Assembly: GCA_965153355.1 (NCBI GenBank)
Contig: OZ231127.1
Location: 8,990,001-9,054,000, forward strand
DNA: 64,000 nt
DNA from: Flaccisagitta enflata
Lineage: Eukaryota > Chaetognatha > Sagittoidea > Aphragmophora
Direction: 5' to 3'
Part shown: positions 10,708-24,061 of the stretch, piece after piece
How the letters are laid out: every line of letters begins with the position of its first letter
Position numbering within the stretch: the stretch's first letter is position 1
The notes under the pieces: model-generated
What the model was told of the DNA's origin: nothing
What the model saw: only the letters and a program-made list of their open reading frames with translations
The model's database searches: none
Position numbers and translations under genes: made by a program

Positions 10708-10920
10708 AACAACAAACTGCAGAAATGTCTGACAAACCTGACGGTGATACTAATCCGCGACTGCACGCGCAACGAGCCATTTCTTGTCCTAAACAACAAA
10801 CTGGAGAAATATCTGACAGCGGCAAAATTCCGCGGCTGCATGAGCAACGAGCCATTTCTTGTTCTTAACAACAAACTGGAGAAATATCTGACAGTGCCAC
10901 TAATCCGCAAGTGCTCGAAG
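10708..10920 (+). repeat. ~75-84-bp tandem repeat, 2.5 units
   Basis: AACAACAAACTG begins units at 10708, 10792 and 10867. Each contains GAGAAATATCTGACAG or a variant, and the first two also contain GCAACGAGCCATTTCTTGT. All units remain open in one frame, but the repeat nature makes a protein doubtful. Confidence 0.85.
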
Positions 10921-10997
10921 CAATCATGCGTGTGACAAGTATCATCGATGATTCGCTGAATACAGTCGCTGTATATGCGTGACAACATTTGCTCTCT

Positions 10998-11155
10998 GAG
11001 AACGTGTTTCTAGTGACCGCCAAAAACGCGTTTCTTCCCGTGAAACTTGTTCACAGCGTGAAAACAAATTCAAGAATTTCAACTGTCCCATGAGAGAGTG
11101 AGCGAGCGACCCAGTGGCCCATTAAATACGCGATTGTCTGTGACTGGAAGCGCCC
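10998..11155 (-). repeat. Family G dispersed repeat, shorter copy
   Basis: GTGTTTCTAGTGACCGCCAA and CATGAGAGAGTGAGCGAGCG, then GTGGCCCATTAAATACGCG, in the same order as at 9481-9775 but lacking most of the GAGCGAA middle. Confidence 0.75.
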
Positions 11156-11447
11156 CCTGAGTTTAGTTGTCTTACATTTGTGTTAAGTTACACTGTTGCA
11201 CTGTTACACTGTTAGGTCACACTGTTGACCGAACTGTTTATTGCGTTAAGTTCCAGGTTGAGATATGAATTCAAGAAAAAGATTTGAAACTTGAGGGTGA
11301 ATTTTCCCATGTTCGCCGGTGACAGATTTTCATGACTGAACGCTCTTCTTATCTCTCTCTTTCAACCATCGTGTCTGCTCGTGAAGGAGCACGTCTACCA
11401 TGTCCAATGGACGTGGGTAAACGAAATCTTAAGTGCCGTCTCACAAA
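11156..11447. other. Spacer
   Basis: A TTACACTGTTNNAC-like short repeat at 11180-11215; otherwise nothing seen. Confidence 0.4.
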
Positions 11448-11714
11448 ATAAGTAACGCGGGGTGACAATAGGGTTGCAGACGGGTGGGCAGGGGCATGCA
11501 ACTCCCAGTTCCACCCCAACCCCAACCCCGACTACTCCTGCCACGTTCTCACAAACCCATACACACACAACAACAACTGCAATATCCTAAATTCGCGTTT
11601 TTTTTCGCGTTTTCAGCTTGACAGACCAATGGACGGACTGACAAACCGACGGACCAGCGAACGGACCGATGGACGGACAAAGCCTCTCATAAAGTTGCGT
11701 GTCCGCAACTTAGA
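11448..11714 (-). mobile_element. Family A element, AGTTGCG subfamily with GTCACTTG-type tail
   Basis: On the minus strand: head AGTTGCGGACACGCAACT, TTATGAGAGGCTTTG, a GTCC/GTCGG run, CCCCTGCCCACCCGTCTGCA and a tail with TATTGTCACCCCGCG. The subterminal GTCTGCAACC is an inverted match to the head arm. Confidence 0.85.
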
Positions 11715-12308
11715 ATTAGCAGTGAAAGCAGCGGGGAATAAAAAGGCCGGATATACAGACCAAGACGGTGCACTAAAAATTACTGTTGTCTATATATAGA
11801 GGCGAAAAAATTAATTGAGACACAAAGAAGTTGTCGTGACACAAATTGGAGGTGGCACCCCCAAAATCATAGGCTCCCATACGGCGCTGATCAGATCTAT
11901 CCTAAGTTCTATCACATGCAATCGAGGCTAGATATGATAATGAATGAAATGAGGAAGAATATGAATGATGAATGAAATGAGTTTTCAAGTGATTTCAAAC
12001 ATTTTCCTTGTTTTTTTGTTTTTTGTTTTTTGTTTGTTTTTTTTTTTCGAGTGTAAAAGAAGAAATCGAACAACAAAAACAGGGCTGTGAAGAGTAGAGA
12101 TGGAAACGGGAGGAAGAAAGGGAAAATGAAATACAGAAAATAAAGAAGCAAGCAAGCTGGCAAGCAAGCTGGCAAGCAAGCAAGGAAAGAAGAAAGGAAG
12201 GAAGGAAGGAAAGAAGGAAGGAAGGAAGGAGGGAGGGAAGAAAGAAGGAAGGGAAGGAAGGATGGGAGGAAGAAAGGGAGGAAGGAAGGAGAAAGCAGAA
12301 AAATTTAA
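11715..12308. repeat. Spacer with family A tail fragment, T-rich and (AAGG)n tracts
   Basis: A solo family A-like tail GGCCGGATATACAGACC lies at 11743. A TTTTTTG-rich stretch covers 12003-12050. AAGG/GGGA-rich low complexity covers 12145-12300. No gene. Confidence 0.7.
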
Positions 12309-12463
12309 AACATGGCCGGATACATGGCCAATACCAGTCGCGGACGGGTGGGCAGGAGCGCAAACGCGGGTTTTTCCACTTTTCGACTCGTGCTCACCAA
12401 CGGACCAACCGACGGACGGACGGACAAAGCCTCTTATAGAGTCGCCCGTCCGCGACTAAAAAG
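12309..12463 (-). mobile_element. Family A element, GGAC subfamily
   Basis: On the minus strand: head AGTCGCGGACGGGCGACT, then CTATAAGAGGCTTTG, (GTCC)n, CCTGCCCACCC, the exact inverted arm GTCCGCGACTGG and tail TGTATCCGGCCATGTT. Confidence 0.9.
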
Positions 12464-12931
12464 ACTAAATAGATGAAGAAAACTCTCCGTTTTTACAGAA
12501 CTTGGTAATGAAAATGTGAATCGTCAGGGAAACTGGCTGCATCTTTACATTGAAACCTTCGGGCAAGAAATTCGATCTCGACTGCATGGTCTGACGGTAG
12601 TTACTCGGAAAAAATGCCTCGGCAGTCGGCATAGCGGCCCATACTGGGTGATAGTTTGGACCCTCCCCATCACATCCCTACTAAGAGCAAAAAGTTCTAC
12701 TTGGTAACTAATATGGCCAAAATGGCCTAATATGACTATTTTTCATGTCATTCTGGCTCTACCATAGGATTTGCGGCTTTTTTACGTTTACTGTTTTTTT
12801 TATCTGAAACTGATGCCAACGTGCGTTTTATCACCCCATGGATACATATAGGGACAAAGCAAGAAGAAAACCTGGTCTGATTGACCTGATATGGCATTTT
12901 TCAGACAAAAAATCCGTTTTATCGATTTTCG
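12464..12931. other. No recognised feature
   Basis: No coding-like frame or element ends. Confidence 0.4.
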
Positions 12932-13096
<165 letters not shown>

Positions 13097-13310
13097 GCAG
13101 CGGCCTTGAGGGGGTCGATGACCTGTGTTTTCACATACATGGGGAATTTTCTCTTTCACTCTCTCCTCTGCCCCCCACCCCCGTCTCATTGAGATGCCGA
13201 TTTTGTGTAGCATTGTAGCATTGCCACGCGGCAGGCAAGTGCCAAAGTGCGGTAGATGCGGCTGCCGGCAGGCCCAGCGGTGTAAAAATGGCAAAATGGG
13301 GAAGAGAAAA
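13097..13310 (-). repeat. Family B arm fragment and family H copy
   Basis: GGGCAGCGGCCTTGAGGGG at 13096-13115 matches the family B arm. From 13190, GATGCCGATTTTGTGTAGCA, then CGCGGCAGGCA and CCAAAGTGCGG, match family H (inverted copy at 58845-59005; fragments near 15920 and 50210). Confidence 0.65.
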
Positions 13311-13845
13311 AGAAGGGAGGAAATAATGAAAGGAAAAAATGAGGAGAAAGAAAGAAATCATTAGTGCTTTAAGTTCTCAATCGTCACTGCAGAACCAAAT
13401 GCTTGATTCGATTTTGCTTGCAATAGCTTTTCCACCACTGAATTTTGGCAATATCCGTGAGAGCGCATGCCCAGGTGTAGGTGGCGCCATTTCCTAAGTC
13501 ACGTTGGATGTAATCCTAATTTGCATATTGCAGTTTTATGTTGTGCATATGCTATAGATGAAAAAACAAATCATTCTCAGCGTCAAATATTACTTTCATA
13601 ATTTTACTTAGAATAGGTTCGATGAATTTGTGACAACAATGAAAATGAGCCATAACGAATATTACAATTCTAGAATTGTTTAATCTCAAACACAATAGCC
13701 TTTTGTTTGAAATGATACTTCTGCTTCAATCTCATGCATATGCAGTTGAAATAGATCCTACCGTAACTTACCTGGTCATAACGTCAAAACTGACCGCTAA
13801 TTCAGGTAAAACCTGACGATCACAGTTGGCTGTGTTCTTACTGAT
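13311..13845. other. No recognised feature
   Basis: AT-rich spacer; no coding-like frame. Confidence 0.4.
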
Positions 13846-14135
<290 letters not shown>

Positions 14136-14273
14136 CATCTTTATCTCTCTTCTTCTTTCGCTATCTCAATCTCTCTCCCTCTCCCTCTGGGATTAACCGG
14201 ATAAAACCAGTGTGAAAAGGTTCTGGTCAGTGAGATTCACGACATCGTAGTTCCTCTCTCTCTCTCTCTCTCA

Positions 14274-15050
<777 letters not shown>

Positions 15051-15098
15051 TCTCTTCTTTTTTTTATAGAAGGAAAGTATGGTCGCTTATCGTTGCCA

Positions 15099-15775
15099 TG
15101 GCTAGTGTAGGGGCTTCGCTAGTATGGGTCTGGCTAGTAACGGTAGCAAAAAAAAAAACGGAACAAATTGTTTTGATGATTTTTGCTAAAGTGATGATTC
15201 TAACCATAGAAAATTCATGACCGTTTGAAAGCTCTGCAAAAGATCTTTCATATGCGACATTGCTGGTCATTCTAGCTTTATCCGTTTAGAAATGGCGTAA
15301 GAATGAATGAAAACATTTCCATATTCAATTTGCGGTCAGATTGAATAAAAAAGTTTTGAAAAAATATTGGTTCACTTTAACAAGCTCTAACTTTTAAACG
15401 GTTTGAGATACAGATCTGGGATTGGTCTAGAATGAAAATTAAAAAATCTATAAATTTCACTAAAATAAAGTTCAAATTATTATTTTTCTATCTTTTTTTA
15501 TAAAATAACAAAGAGCAACAACTTCTACGACTTCAACCTTTATATTCATGACAACCTCTTCTTTATTGCTGTCTCATTCCTTAACTAATAAAGACAAAAC
15601 AGCCAGCATGGTCTCATTTTGAAGATCTTTCGCAGAGCTTTCAAATGGTCATGGATTTTGCTATGTTTTTCTCATTGGATGCTTTTGAATCTTTAAAAAA
15701 ACATTTTGTTCCGTTTTTTTTTTTGCTACCGTTATGATCTCGCTAGTGGGGATCTCGCTAGTGTGGAATCGCTAA
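15099..15775. mobile_element. Family E inverted-repeat element
   Basis: Left arm: GCTAGTAACGGTAGC, a poly-A stretch, CGGAACAAA, GACCGTTTGAAAGCTCTGC, GATCTTTCATATGCG and CTAGCTTTATCCG. The right arm carries the reverse complement in reverse order, ending GCTACCGTTATGATCTCGC. Arms are about 200 bp with an AT-rich loop. Related copies: 55594-56285, plus single arms near 21955-22030 and 23400-23580. Confidence 0.75.
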
Positions 15776-15954
15776 TTATTGTGGAACCCGTTAACTTGGC
15801 CTCGGTTTTAAATCTATAATCTAAGGATAAGGGGAGGGTGGAAGGGAGGGGGTACTCTAAGTTGAGAATACGTTCATGAACTTGTGAAGAGTGTGGTAGC
15901 TTGGGCTTAACAGCTTAACAGAATCGGCACCTCTGTTTCTTGAACTCTCCTCTC

Positions 15955-16205
15955 ATGGCCAAAATACCGTAATACCAGCCTCGAGGCCAAAATCCTAGCC
16001 TCAAAAAGCCCAAATCCCAACCTTGTGGCCCAATTCAAGCCTCAAAGGCCAATCGCTAGGAGGAGAATCAAGAAGGAGACGAGGAAAATTCCCCATAAGT
16101 TTGAAGGCATGGGTCTTTGACCCCTTTGGGGCCGCTGTCCTGCTCCTTCCCTCAGCTTCAATTACAACCTTCATAAGCAAAGCACCGAAACCACTGACCA
16201 TCTAA
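15955..16205. mobile_element. Family B element, partial
   Basis: A core of GGCCAAAATCCTAGCCTC-like repeats is followed by the right arm TTTGGGGCCGCTGTCCTGCT and the outer flank GCAAAGCACCGAAACCACTG. The left arm is missing. Confidence 0.65.
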
Positions 16206-16219
16206 CATTTTTTTGGCTA

Positions 16220-16561
16220 CCGTATTTCCGCTAATTAGCATCCCTCCTCTAATCAGCGCCCCCCCCCCTCTTTTTAAAAAAATTATCCTCAACAAAATTT
16301 TTCATTTTATTGAAAATCATAGATCCACATAAGAAATATACAGATTTGCATTGTTTATTTTATTTTTATCTTTTTAACTTTATTTTTGGATTTTTCTGTT
16401 GAAATCACATATTTTTATCTTTCTTTACCTTAAATCTTCTGTTTTCAGTATTTTTTTCCTTTGTTGGACATGATACAGGGGGCGCTAATTACAAGGTGAG
16501 ATAGGTAATGTCATTTTTCAATTTTGTAAGCGCCCTGGGTGCTAATTAGAGGAAATACGGG
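16220..16561. mobile_element. MITE with CCGTATTTCC terminal inverted repeats
   Basis: The ends CCGTATTTCCGCTAATTAGC and GCTAATTAGAGGAAATACGG are inverted, and the TA on both sides (16218-16219, 16562-16563) is a likely target duplication. A second inverted pair of GCGCCCCCCC type lies inside. There is no open frame. The TA site suggests Tc1/mariner-type mobilisation. Confidence 0.75.
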
Positions 16562-16569
16562 TATTGTTG

Positions 16570-16640
16570 TTGTTGTCCAAAATCATCAGAGGCTGGGATT
16601 TGGGCTTTGAAGCTGGGGTTGCAAAGCAGGAGCATAAGGA
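16570..16640. repeat. Family B core fragment
   Basis: GAGGCTGGGATTTGGGCTTT matches the core word of the 6796-7340 element. Confidence 0.55.
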
Positions 16641-16849
16641 GTAGATTTAATAGCAAAGCCTCCTTTCAGACGGTTACTGCCCTAAATTCGGTCCACGTAT
16701 TAGAACTTTACCAAGATCGCCATGAAGACACTTTTTTCAAACATCGATTCACCCATTGATGACAGTATGTCATGTATTTTGTACATACCTGAAACAATTC
16801 CAGTGATATTCTGAGTACTCTGCAGGTTTCCACGAGTCCCAAATGATGG

Positions 16850-18075
16850 ACGCCGTAGAAGAAGAAGAAGAGGAAAACCCAAGAAGGATGATCTGCTCCA
16901 TTCCAGACGGAGACGGCTCTTGGAGGCGGACATTCATCCTCCAGATCAACAGCAGACTGAAAATGAAAGAGTAAGACTGGTAATCAGCGTCATCCCAAAC
17001 GAAACCGCTCGTGGAGGCGGAGACTCATCCTCCAATTCAATTCAAATGTTTGAAACAGCAGACTGTAAGGGAGAGAAAGAGACAGATGATTAGTGTCATT
17101 ACCTGGGGCGAGCGAGATACCGTTGGTTTGTTCCGAATTCTGAATTAAGGGGTGTATCGGGTTTTAACGTTTTTTTGGTGCTTGGCCATGACGGAACGAT
17201 TTATAATGTTTCCCTCATTGTCCAAAGTTATGTGTCACAAAGTATTTGACATTCTTCATGATTTTGTGACTGAAAAAAAAACTGAGCTGAACAACTCTCA
17301 TGAAGTGAATTGCAAGCGAGCTCTTTTATAAATGAAAATGAATGAATGAATGAATGAATAAATCAATAAAAGAATGAACATGACCCTGTTTCTTCATTTT
17401 TACATGTTTGACATGTATGAAAGATAAACTGTCCAAAGTACTAACCAATCAACCACCTCAACTCCTCCAGATGTATGAGATTTCACTCAAATTTAGTCAG
17501 ATCCAAATTAATGTAATTTGAATATGTATTGAGATATCGTTCCGTCCCGTCCCAACCACGGAATTGCAATGAATCAAATCATTCCGCTGTACAACATAAA
17601 ATGGCGTTGTTGTTGCGTCCCCGGCAAAGCGGTTTCTCGCCATTTCCCACTCGGGCCAGGTCATTACACACCGAATCAAACCGGCAAGGGAGAGAAAGAG
17701 ATAAATAATTAGTGTCATTCTAAACAAAGACGGCCTGTGGAGGTGGACGCTCATCCTCCAGCTTAACAGCAGACTATAAGGGTTAGAAAGAGAATAATGC
17801 TCAGCATCATTCCAAACAGAAATGGCCGTGGAGGCGGACACTCATCCTCCAGTTCAACAGCAGAATGTAAAGGATAGAGAGAGACAGATGATTAGCGCCA
17901 TTCCAAACCGAAACAGTACTTGGAGGCGGACACTCATCCTCCAGTTCTACAGCAGACTAGAATTTAGATTGTAAATGAAAGAAAGAAAAACAGATGACTA
18001 ACGTCATTCCAAGTGGAACCGGCCCTGGGTGGCGGACACTCATCCTTCAACTCAACAGCAGACTAAAAAGAGAGA
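16850..18075 (+). repeat. ~95-bp tandem array interrupted by family D
   Basis: Units contain GTCATTCCAAACNGAAACGG, GGAGGCGGACACTCATCCTC and CAGTTCAACAGCAGACT. About two units lie before 17095 and four after 17667. The 559-bp family D element between them splits a unit, so the array is older than the insertion. Confidence 0.88.
17102..17660. mobile_element. Family D DNA transposon, copy 2
   Basis: The ends CCTGGGGCGAG and CTCGGGCCAGG are flanked on both sides by TCATTA (17096-17101 and 17661-17666), a perfect 6-bp target duplication. The interior matches 1815-2451 in reverse orientation, including a TGAA microsatellite at 17339-17358. It sits inside the ~95-bp tandem array. Confidence 0.88.
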
Positions 18076-18265
18076 GAGAGTTAAGATTCGTGTATTGAAG
18101 CACTTCTCGACAGCGATGGTCGGTTTATAAGACAATATTCGCAAGTCATCTCGACTCGAAAGAATATTGAATCATTTGTGATGAGCCTGATGAATGGTTT
18201 CTGGGCTTCTCTTTCGTCATCTTTGGCCAAGAGGTGTCCGCAGAAACAATCTTCCACGAACATAC

Positions 18266-18385
18266 TGCAGCTGAGTTGTCTTCAATCGAGTTGTGATGAG
18301 CTTTGAGCCTCTGCTCAATGACTTGCAATGCTTTTTTCTGTCGTATCTCATCCTCGTAAGGTTGATGAGCGTCCAAACCGATCGG
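18266..18385 (-). CDS. Candidate internal exon, 40 codons, unassigned
   Basis: On the minus strand, an acceptor-like CGCCTCCTAG is followed by a 120-nt open segment. It begins PIGLDAHQPYEDEI, continues through KKALQVIEQRLKAHH and ends before a GTATGT donor in phase 0. Amino-acid composition is protein-like and not repetitive. The KALQVIEQRLKAHH part would form an amphipathic helix. I do not recognise the family. It lies downstream of the GNAT-like exons on the same strand, but membership in that gene is not shown. The array at 16850-18075 borders it. It could equally be chance or transposon sequence. Confidence 0.35.
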
Positions 18386-18927
18386 CTAGGAGGCGCAAAA
18401 ACCCAGAAGGCTCGTTCCAGCTGAAGTTTGGGCGTTTTCACTTTGTTGCTGCTTCTGCATCTTGACCGTCAGGTGAAAGTTGTAGTTGTTGTTTATTCAA
18501 GATGTTGTTATCATTGTTTTTCGTCTTTGTTGTTTACTGTTGTTTTTGTTATGGGTGTAGATTCTCCAAGCCTCATTGCAGCCCTCAAATTCAAAAAGAA
18601 AAGACTTAGTAGTACAAGCTTGGGAAAACTGGTTCAATGGTGTCCTATTTGATGATCCAAACTCAAACAAGCTCCAAGCGAAGACGGACCGTCGGTGGCC
18701 AGTCCGATACTGGCCACTGAATTTAAAAATCCGGTGATTTCGGCTTCGTGGGACTCAAACCGATGTTTGGCGCGTGGCGATGCATGACAGAGACTTCCGT
18801 AGATGGAGGACATCTTTGTGTGCAGTCGTCTTACATAAAGCTTTGTGAAATAGAATAAAAAAGGATTTTGGCAAAAGAAATATAAAAAAAATTCTTGAGA
18901 TTACGTCTACTCGGTACGCCGTCATTC

Positions 18928-18928
<1 letters not shown>
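18386..18928. other. No confident feature
   Basis: Mixed sequence with T-rich and GTTGTT patches near 18480-18550. No splice-supported frame. Confidence 0.4.

Positions 18929-19006
<78 letters not shown>
18929..19006 (+). repeat. (GA)n microsatellite
   Basis: About 39 perfect GA dinucleotides. Confidence 0.98.
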
Positions 19007-19009
<3 letters not shown>

Positions 19010-19188
19010 CCACTCTGACCATGATGGGCAGCTAGGTTGGGAAAACAACTCTGGTCCCATTTGGCCTAGATATAGTTTGGAAGTTGATTGTGTTCATTTT
19101 CAGATAAGGTTTGACCTTGAGTTGTTAATTGCCAGTTCACCACAACTTGGCCATACATCTGGCCTTGTTCGACTGTTGTATAAAGAAA

Positions 19189-19314
19189 AAACAAGGCCAA
19201 GTAGGCCAATAAGGTGCGACGTGTGGTTCGTCGAAGGAATGCGTTACCCCACAGACAGACCAACCAACCAACGGACAGAGCCAGTTATAGAGGTGCTTTG
19301 TCGCACCTAAAAAG
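19189..19314 (-). mobile_element. Family A element, AGGTGC subfamily (best copy)
   Basis: On the minus strand the head is AGGTGCGACAAAGCACCT, a 6-bp stem with a GACAAA loop. Then come CTATAACTGGCTCTGTCC, a GGTTGGTTGG-type run, CATTCCTTCGACGAACCACA and the subterminal CGTCGCACCT, before ATTGGCCTACTTGGCCTTG. GTCGCACCT is the exact inverted copy of the head arm AGGTGCGAC, although this stem differs from the AGTCGCG subfamilies. Confidence 0.92.
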
Positions 19315-19856
19315 CGAACACTTTATTACAGTTATAGAGCACTTTCAACTCAATGCGTTTAATTTTTATGTTACTATCTAGGAAATAAGTTTGGAAACAC
19401 CTTCAAAGAGACATAACTTGACTTCCTGTTGAGATAACTAAACAAAATTCATGAGCATTTTAAACTACGTCAAATAATCTACAATCTGAGCTCAATCTCA
19501 TTTCTGTGCATCAAACCGTTTAGAAATGCCATTAGTTTGAAGTTGATCACATACTTTCAAAAATGGCAAAAATAGTAGGAATTCTTTTTTCTTCTTCCCT
19601 TCCATCTTTGAAATGCTCTCAAATCTATTCAAAATGAGATATAAACATGCGGATTGCACCACTGGTTAGCTCTTGAGCCCTAGTTTTATAATTTCATGGA
19701 TTTTTAATCAGATTTCAAGAGGGAAGTAACCCAATTTTACTGCCAAAATGACCAGAATCCACTATGTTTACCACAATAATTTCTGAGTTGTGATATACAA
19801 ACTAAACTTGCGGTCCCTAAACTGGATTGAAGATTGTTTTCTCGTCCAGTTACTAT
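19315..19856. other. AT-rich flank of the long family A element
   Basis: No gene. CTATCTAGGAAATAAGTTTGG near 19376 reappears inverted near 21885-21915, on the other side of the long family A element, so that element lies between inverted repeats. Confidence 0.5.
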
Positions 19857-21786
19857 GAATATATGTCGGTCCGTCGGTCCGATCGGTCGGTCCAGGGGTG
19901 TCCATAACCTTTTTGCGTTTTTTGGGTCGTCTGGAGTTATTTTGAGTCATTTTTTTGTTGTTTTTGGGAATTATTGGTTGCTTTTAGTCATTTTTGGTCT
20001 TTTTTGGTCATTTTTGGTCATTTTGGTCGTTTTTGGTCATTTTGGTCATTTTGGTCATTTTTGGTCATTTTTGGTCATTTTTGGTCATTTTTGGTCATTT
20101 TTGGTCATTTTTGGCCATTTTTGGCCATTTTTGATCATTTTTGGTCAATTTTGGTCATTTTGGTCATTTTAGTCATTTTGGTCATTTTTGGTCATTTTGG
20201 TCATTTTGGTCATTTTTGGTCATTTTTGGTCATTTTTGGTCATTTTTGGTCATTTTTGATCATTTTCGGTCATTTTTGGTCATTTTGGGACATTTTGGTC
20301 ATTTTGGGTCATTTTGGGTCATTTTGAGTCATTTTGGGTCATTTTGGGTCATTCTGGTCATTTTTGATCATCTTTGGTCATCTTTGGTCATCTTGGTCAT
20401 TTTGGTCATATTTGTTCATTTTTGTTCATTTTTGTTCATTTTAGGTCATTTTTGGGCATTTTTGGTCATTTTTGGTCATTTTTGGTCATTTTTGGTCATT
20501 TTGCTCATTTTGGTCATTTTTGGTCATTTTTGATCATTTAAGTCTGCTGGGTAAAGTCTGCTGGTTTAAATCTGCTGGTTTAAATCTGCTGGTTTAGGTC
20601 TGCTGGTTTAAGTCTGCTGGTTTAAGTCTGTTGGTTTAAGTCTGTTGGTTTAAGTCTGTTGGTTTAAGTCTGTTGGTTTATGTCTGCTGGTTTAAGTCTG
20701 CTGGTTTAAGTCTGCTGGTAAAAGTCTGCTGGTTAATGTCTGCTGGTTCAAGACTGCTGGTTCAAGTCTGCTGGTTAAAGTCTGATGGTTAAAGTCTGCT
20801 GGTTGAAGTCTGCTGGTTAAAGTCTGCTGGTTAAAGTCTGTTGGGTAAAGTCTTATGGTTAAAGTCTGCTGGTTTAAATCTGCTGGTTTAAATCTGCTGG
20901 TTTAAGTTTGCTGGTTTAAATCTTATGGGTTAAGTCTGCTGGTTAAAGTCTGCTGGTTCAAATCTGCTGGTTTAAGTCTGCTGGTTTAAGCCTGCTGGTT
21001 TAAATCTAATGGTTTAAGTCTGCTGGTCTAATGGTTTAAGTCTGCTGGTTAAAATGATATTAAAGATAAGTATGGTTTAAGTCTGGTTAAAATCTGGTTA
21101 AAGTCTGGTTTAAGTCTGGTTTAAGTCTGGTTTAAGTCTGGTTTAAGTCTGGTTTAAGACTGGTTCATGTCTGATTTATGTCTGGTTTAGGTCTGGGTTA
21201 GGTCTGGTTTAGGTCTGGCGTATGTCTGGTTTTTTTCTGGTTTATGTTTGATTTAGGTCTGATTTAGGTCTGGTTTTGGTCTGGTTTCGGTCTGGTATTG
21301 GTCTGGTTTGGTCTGGTTTAATTCTGGTTTGAGTCTGGTTTGAGTCTGGTTTGATTCTGGATTGAGCCTGGTTTGAGCCTAGTTTGAGCCAGGTTTTGGT
21401 CTGGTTTAAGTCTGGTTTGAGTCTGGTTTGAGTCTGGTTTGAGTCTGGTTTGAGCCTGGTTTGAGCCTGGTTTGAGCCTGGTTTGAGCCTGGTTTGAGCC
21501 TGGTTTGAGCCTGGTTTGAGTCTGGTTTGAGTCTGCCCTTAATCTGGTTTATGTCTGGTTTATGTCTGGTTTATATCTGATTTAGGTCTGGTTTTGGTCT
21601 GGTTTAATTCTGGTTTGATTCTCGTTTGAGACTGGTTTGAGTCTGGTTTGAGTCTGGTTTGAGTCTGGTTTGGGTCTGTTTTGGGTTGCGTTCAAGTCTG
21701 ATTTTCGATAAAAAGATACAATAAGGAGACAGGTCAGTTCAGTTATTTTTGTCCTGCACGCGACTTATAGGTGTTGGCCTTGTTCT
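19857..21786 (+). mobile_element. Long family A element with ordered satellite blocks, copy 1
   Basis: The 5' hairpin is lost; the sequence starts at GTCGGTCCGTCGGTCC. Block order: TTTTTGGTCATT units (19930-20535), GTCTGCTGGTTTAA units (20540-21055), GTCTGGTTTAA units (21060-21300) and GTCTGGTTTGAG units (21300-21690). The end is GATTTTCGATAAAAAG, CAGTTCAGTTATTTTTGTC, GCACGCGACTTATAGG and TGTTGGCCTTGTTCTC. The second copy at 51978-53803 has the same blocks in the same order and the same terminal ~100 bp. Hydrophobic F/V-rich frames across the GGTCATT units are artefacts. Confidence 0.9.
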
Positions 21787-22370
21787 CTTTTGTTCCAGTT
21801 AATATAAATATAAGAATAATCAAAAATGATCAGGTACAAGATTTTTGAGCACATGAAGGGAGAAAAGTACCATCAACCCTAAGTGTTTCCAAACTTTTTT
21901 CCTAGATAGTAGAATAAAGATAATCCATGAAAATGGCGTTGTGAATTTCCAAATTCTTGACCACCTGTCTTGATTCTATTGCCATTCCTTGACGGATAGA
22001 GCTTAGACATCCAGCAAGGCACATAGATCAGAGTGTACCATAACAGGTCAAAAATATAAGCCAGTGCCTAGAGATGACAGCTATGGCATAAAAATGTTCT
22101 GAAGTATGTGTAGATTACACCTATATGGGGTTTTGCCTGCGTCATGATTCATCTAGGGACATTTTTTTGCTCTTGAACTCAGTAGGTTCAACATTTTGGA
22201 GGCTCTGAATGGACAAGATTTTTTTCATCCGAGAATGGAATTTTGCGAGTTTTTTTTTAATAGGTCCTACAAATTTAGGAGCAGGCTTACCAAATTTTAC
22301 ACATGGGGTATTCAATCAATCCTGAACCTTTGCTGAAGATTTGGCATCCTCCCTCTTATCATAAGTACCA
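21787..22370. other. Spacer with a family E arm
   Basis: 21955-22030 matches the inner family E arm on the minus strand (GCCTTGCTGGATGTCTAAGC, then CTATCCGT). Otherwise no feature. Confidence 0.5.
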
Positions 22371-23190
22371 TTTTTTGGGCAGCGGCCCCGAAGGGGACGA
22401 AGTCCTGTAGAACACAGGGGGAATCTGTCCGTCCGTCCGTCCGTCCGTACGTACGTCCGTCCGTCCCCCCCCCCCCGCCCCACCCTCGGCTTTGTCTCCT
22501 TTGGGGCCCAAATCCAAACTTTATGGCCCAAATCCGATCAAAATGGTCCAAATCCGCCCAAAATTGGCCAAATCCAAGCAAAATGGCCTAAGACCAGGTA
22601 AAATGGGCCTTATCTGGCTAGAAAACCTGAATTCTGGCCTTAGTTCTATCATCTTGGCCCCTTAAACTTAGATTCTGGCTCCAAAAACCCACATCCAAGC
22701 CTTAGAGACCCAGATCCTGACCTTTGGGACCCAGATTCTGACCTCCAAGACCTAGGTGCTGGCCTAAAATACCTAAATCCTAGCCTCAGAGGACCAAATC
22801 CTGAACTCAGAAACTGAAATCCTTGCCTCTGAAACCAAGAAATTGGTCTCTGAGACCCAGATTCTGGCCTCAGAGACCCAGATCCTGGCCTGCTCCTGCC
22901 TCAACTTAACCTACAAACTATACAAAAATGGCAAGGGTACCATTGTCCATATTCTGCCTTTTGTCAGTTCTCCTTGATATTCAATGAAAATTTGAATACC
23001 AGGGCATCCTGGACAGAAAGAAGGCAAACAGGACGGACGGACGGACAAACGGATGGACAGACGGACAGATTCCCCCTGTGTTCTACAGGACTTCGTCCCC
23101 TTCGGGGCCGCTGCCCTGCTCCCTCTCAACCTTCATCACTTCCTACTCAAGCAGGGCACGGGTACCGCTGACCACTTACTGCCTTTGGGC
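22371..23190. mobile_element. Family B inverted-arm element, ~800 bp
   Basis: The left arm GGGCAGCGGCCCCGAAGGGG, ACGAAGTCCTGTAGAACACA and GGGGGAATCTGTCC is mirrored by the right arm near 23055-23115, including the copy-specific ACGAAG and GAATCTGTCC. The core holds GGCCCAAATCC units and then AGACCCAGATTCTGGCCTC units. The outer right flank is AGCAGGGCACGGGTACCGCT. No gene. Confidence 0.85.
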
Positions 23191-23606
23191 TGCTATTATT
23201 TCTAGAATAGTACCATATGAAATGGAAAAACATTTTTTGCCGCATTTTAATTTGAGAGTAGTAGTTAACTTCAAGGGGCAAAAAGAGGCTTTGGATTGGC
23301 TATGACGCAGGTAAAACCATATGTTTTCTTGCTCAGGGTAAGCAACTGTACTAGTTTCAGCCGTTTATTTAGGTCAAAAGTGCCAGCATAATTTTTTTTG
23401 TCTTGAGGTGACGTCCTCTTGGAACATAGTGCAAGGTCTCATTTGAATGATCTTTCGCAGAGCTTCAAAATGGTCATGATTTTGCTTTGTTTTTCTCATT
23501 GCTTGGATGTGAAACACTGACAAACAAGTAGTTTACTTTTACTTTTTTCTTTTTTTTTTATTGCCATAGTTAAAGCAAAATCAATCTTTGTATGTTTTGT
23601 GTGTTA
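23191..23606. other. Spacer with a family E arm
   Basis: 23400-23580 holds AAGGTCTCATTTGAATGATC, CAGAGCTTCAAAATGGTCAT and ATTGCCATAGTTA, one arm of family E. No coding-like frame. Confidence 0.5.

Positions 23607-24061
<455 letters not shown>

Noticed and set aside
19834-20533. Frames of 110-130 codons rich in Phe/Trp/His resembling membrane proteins
   Set aside because: Translation of TTTTTGGTCATT satellite units within the long family A element.
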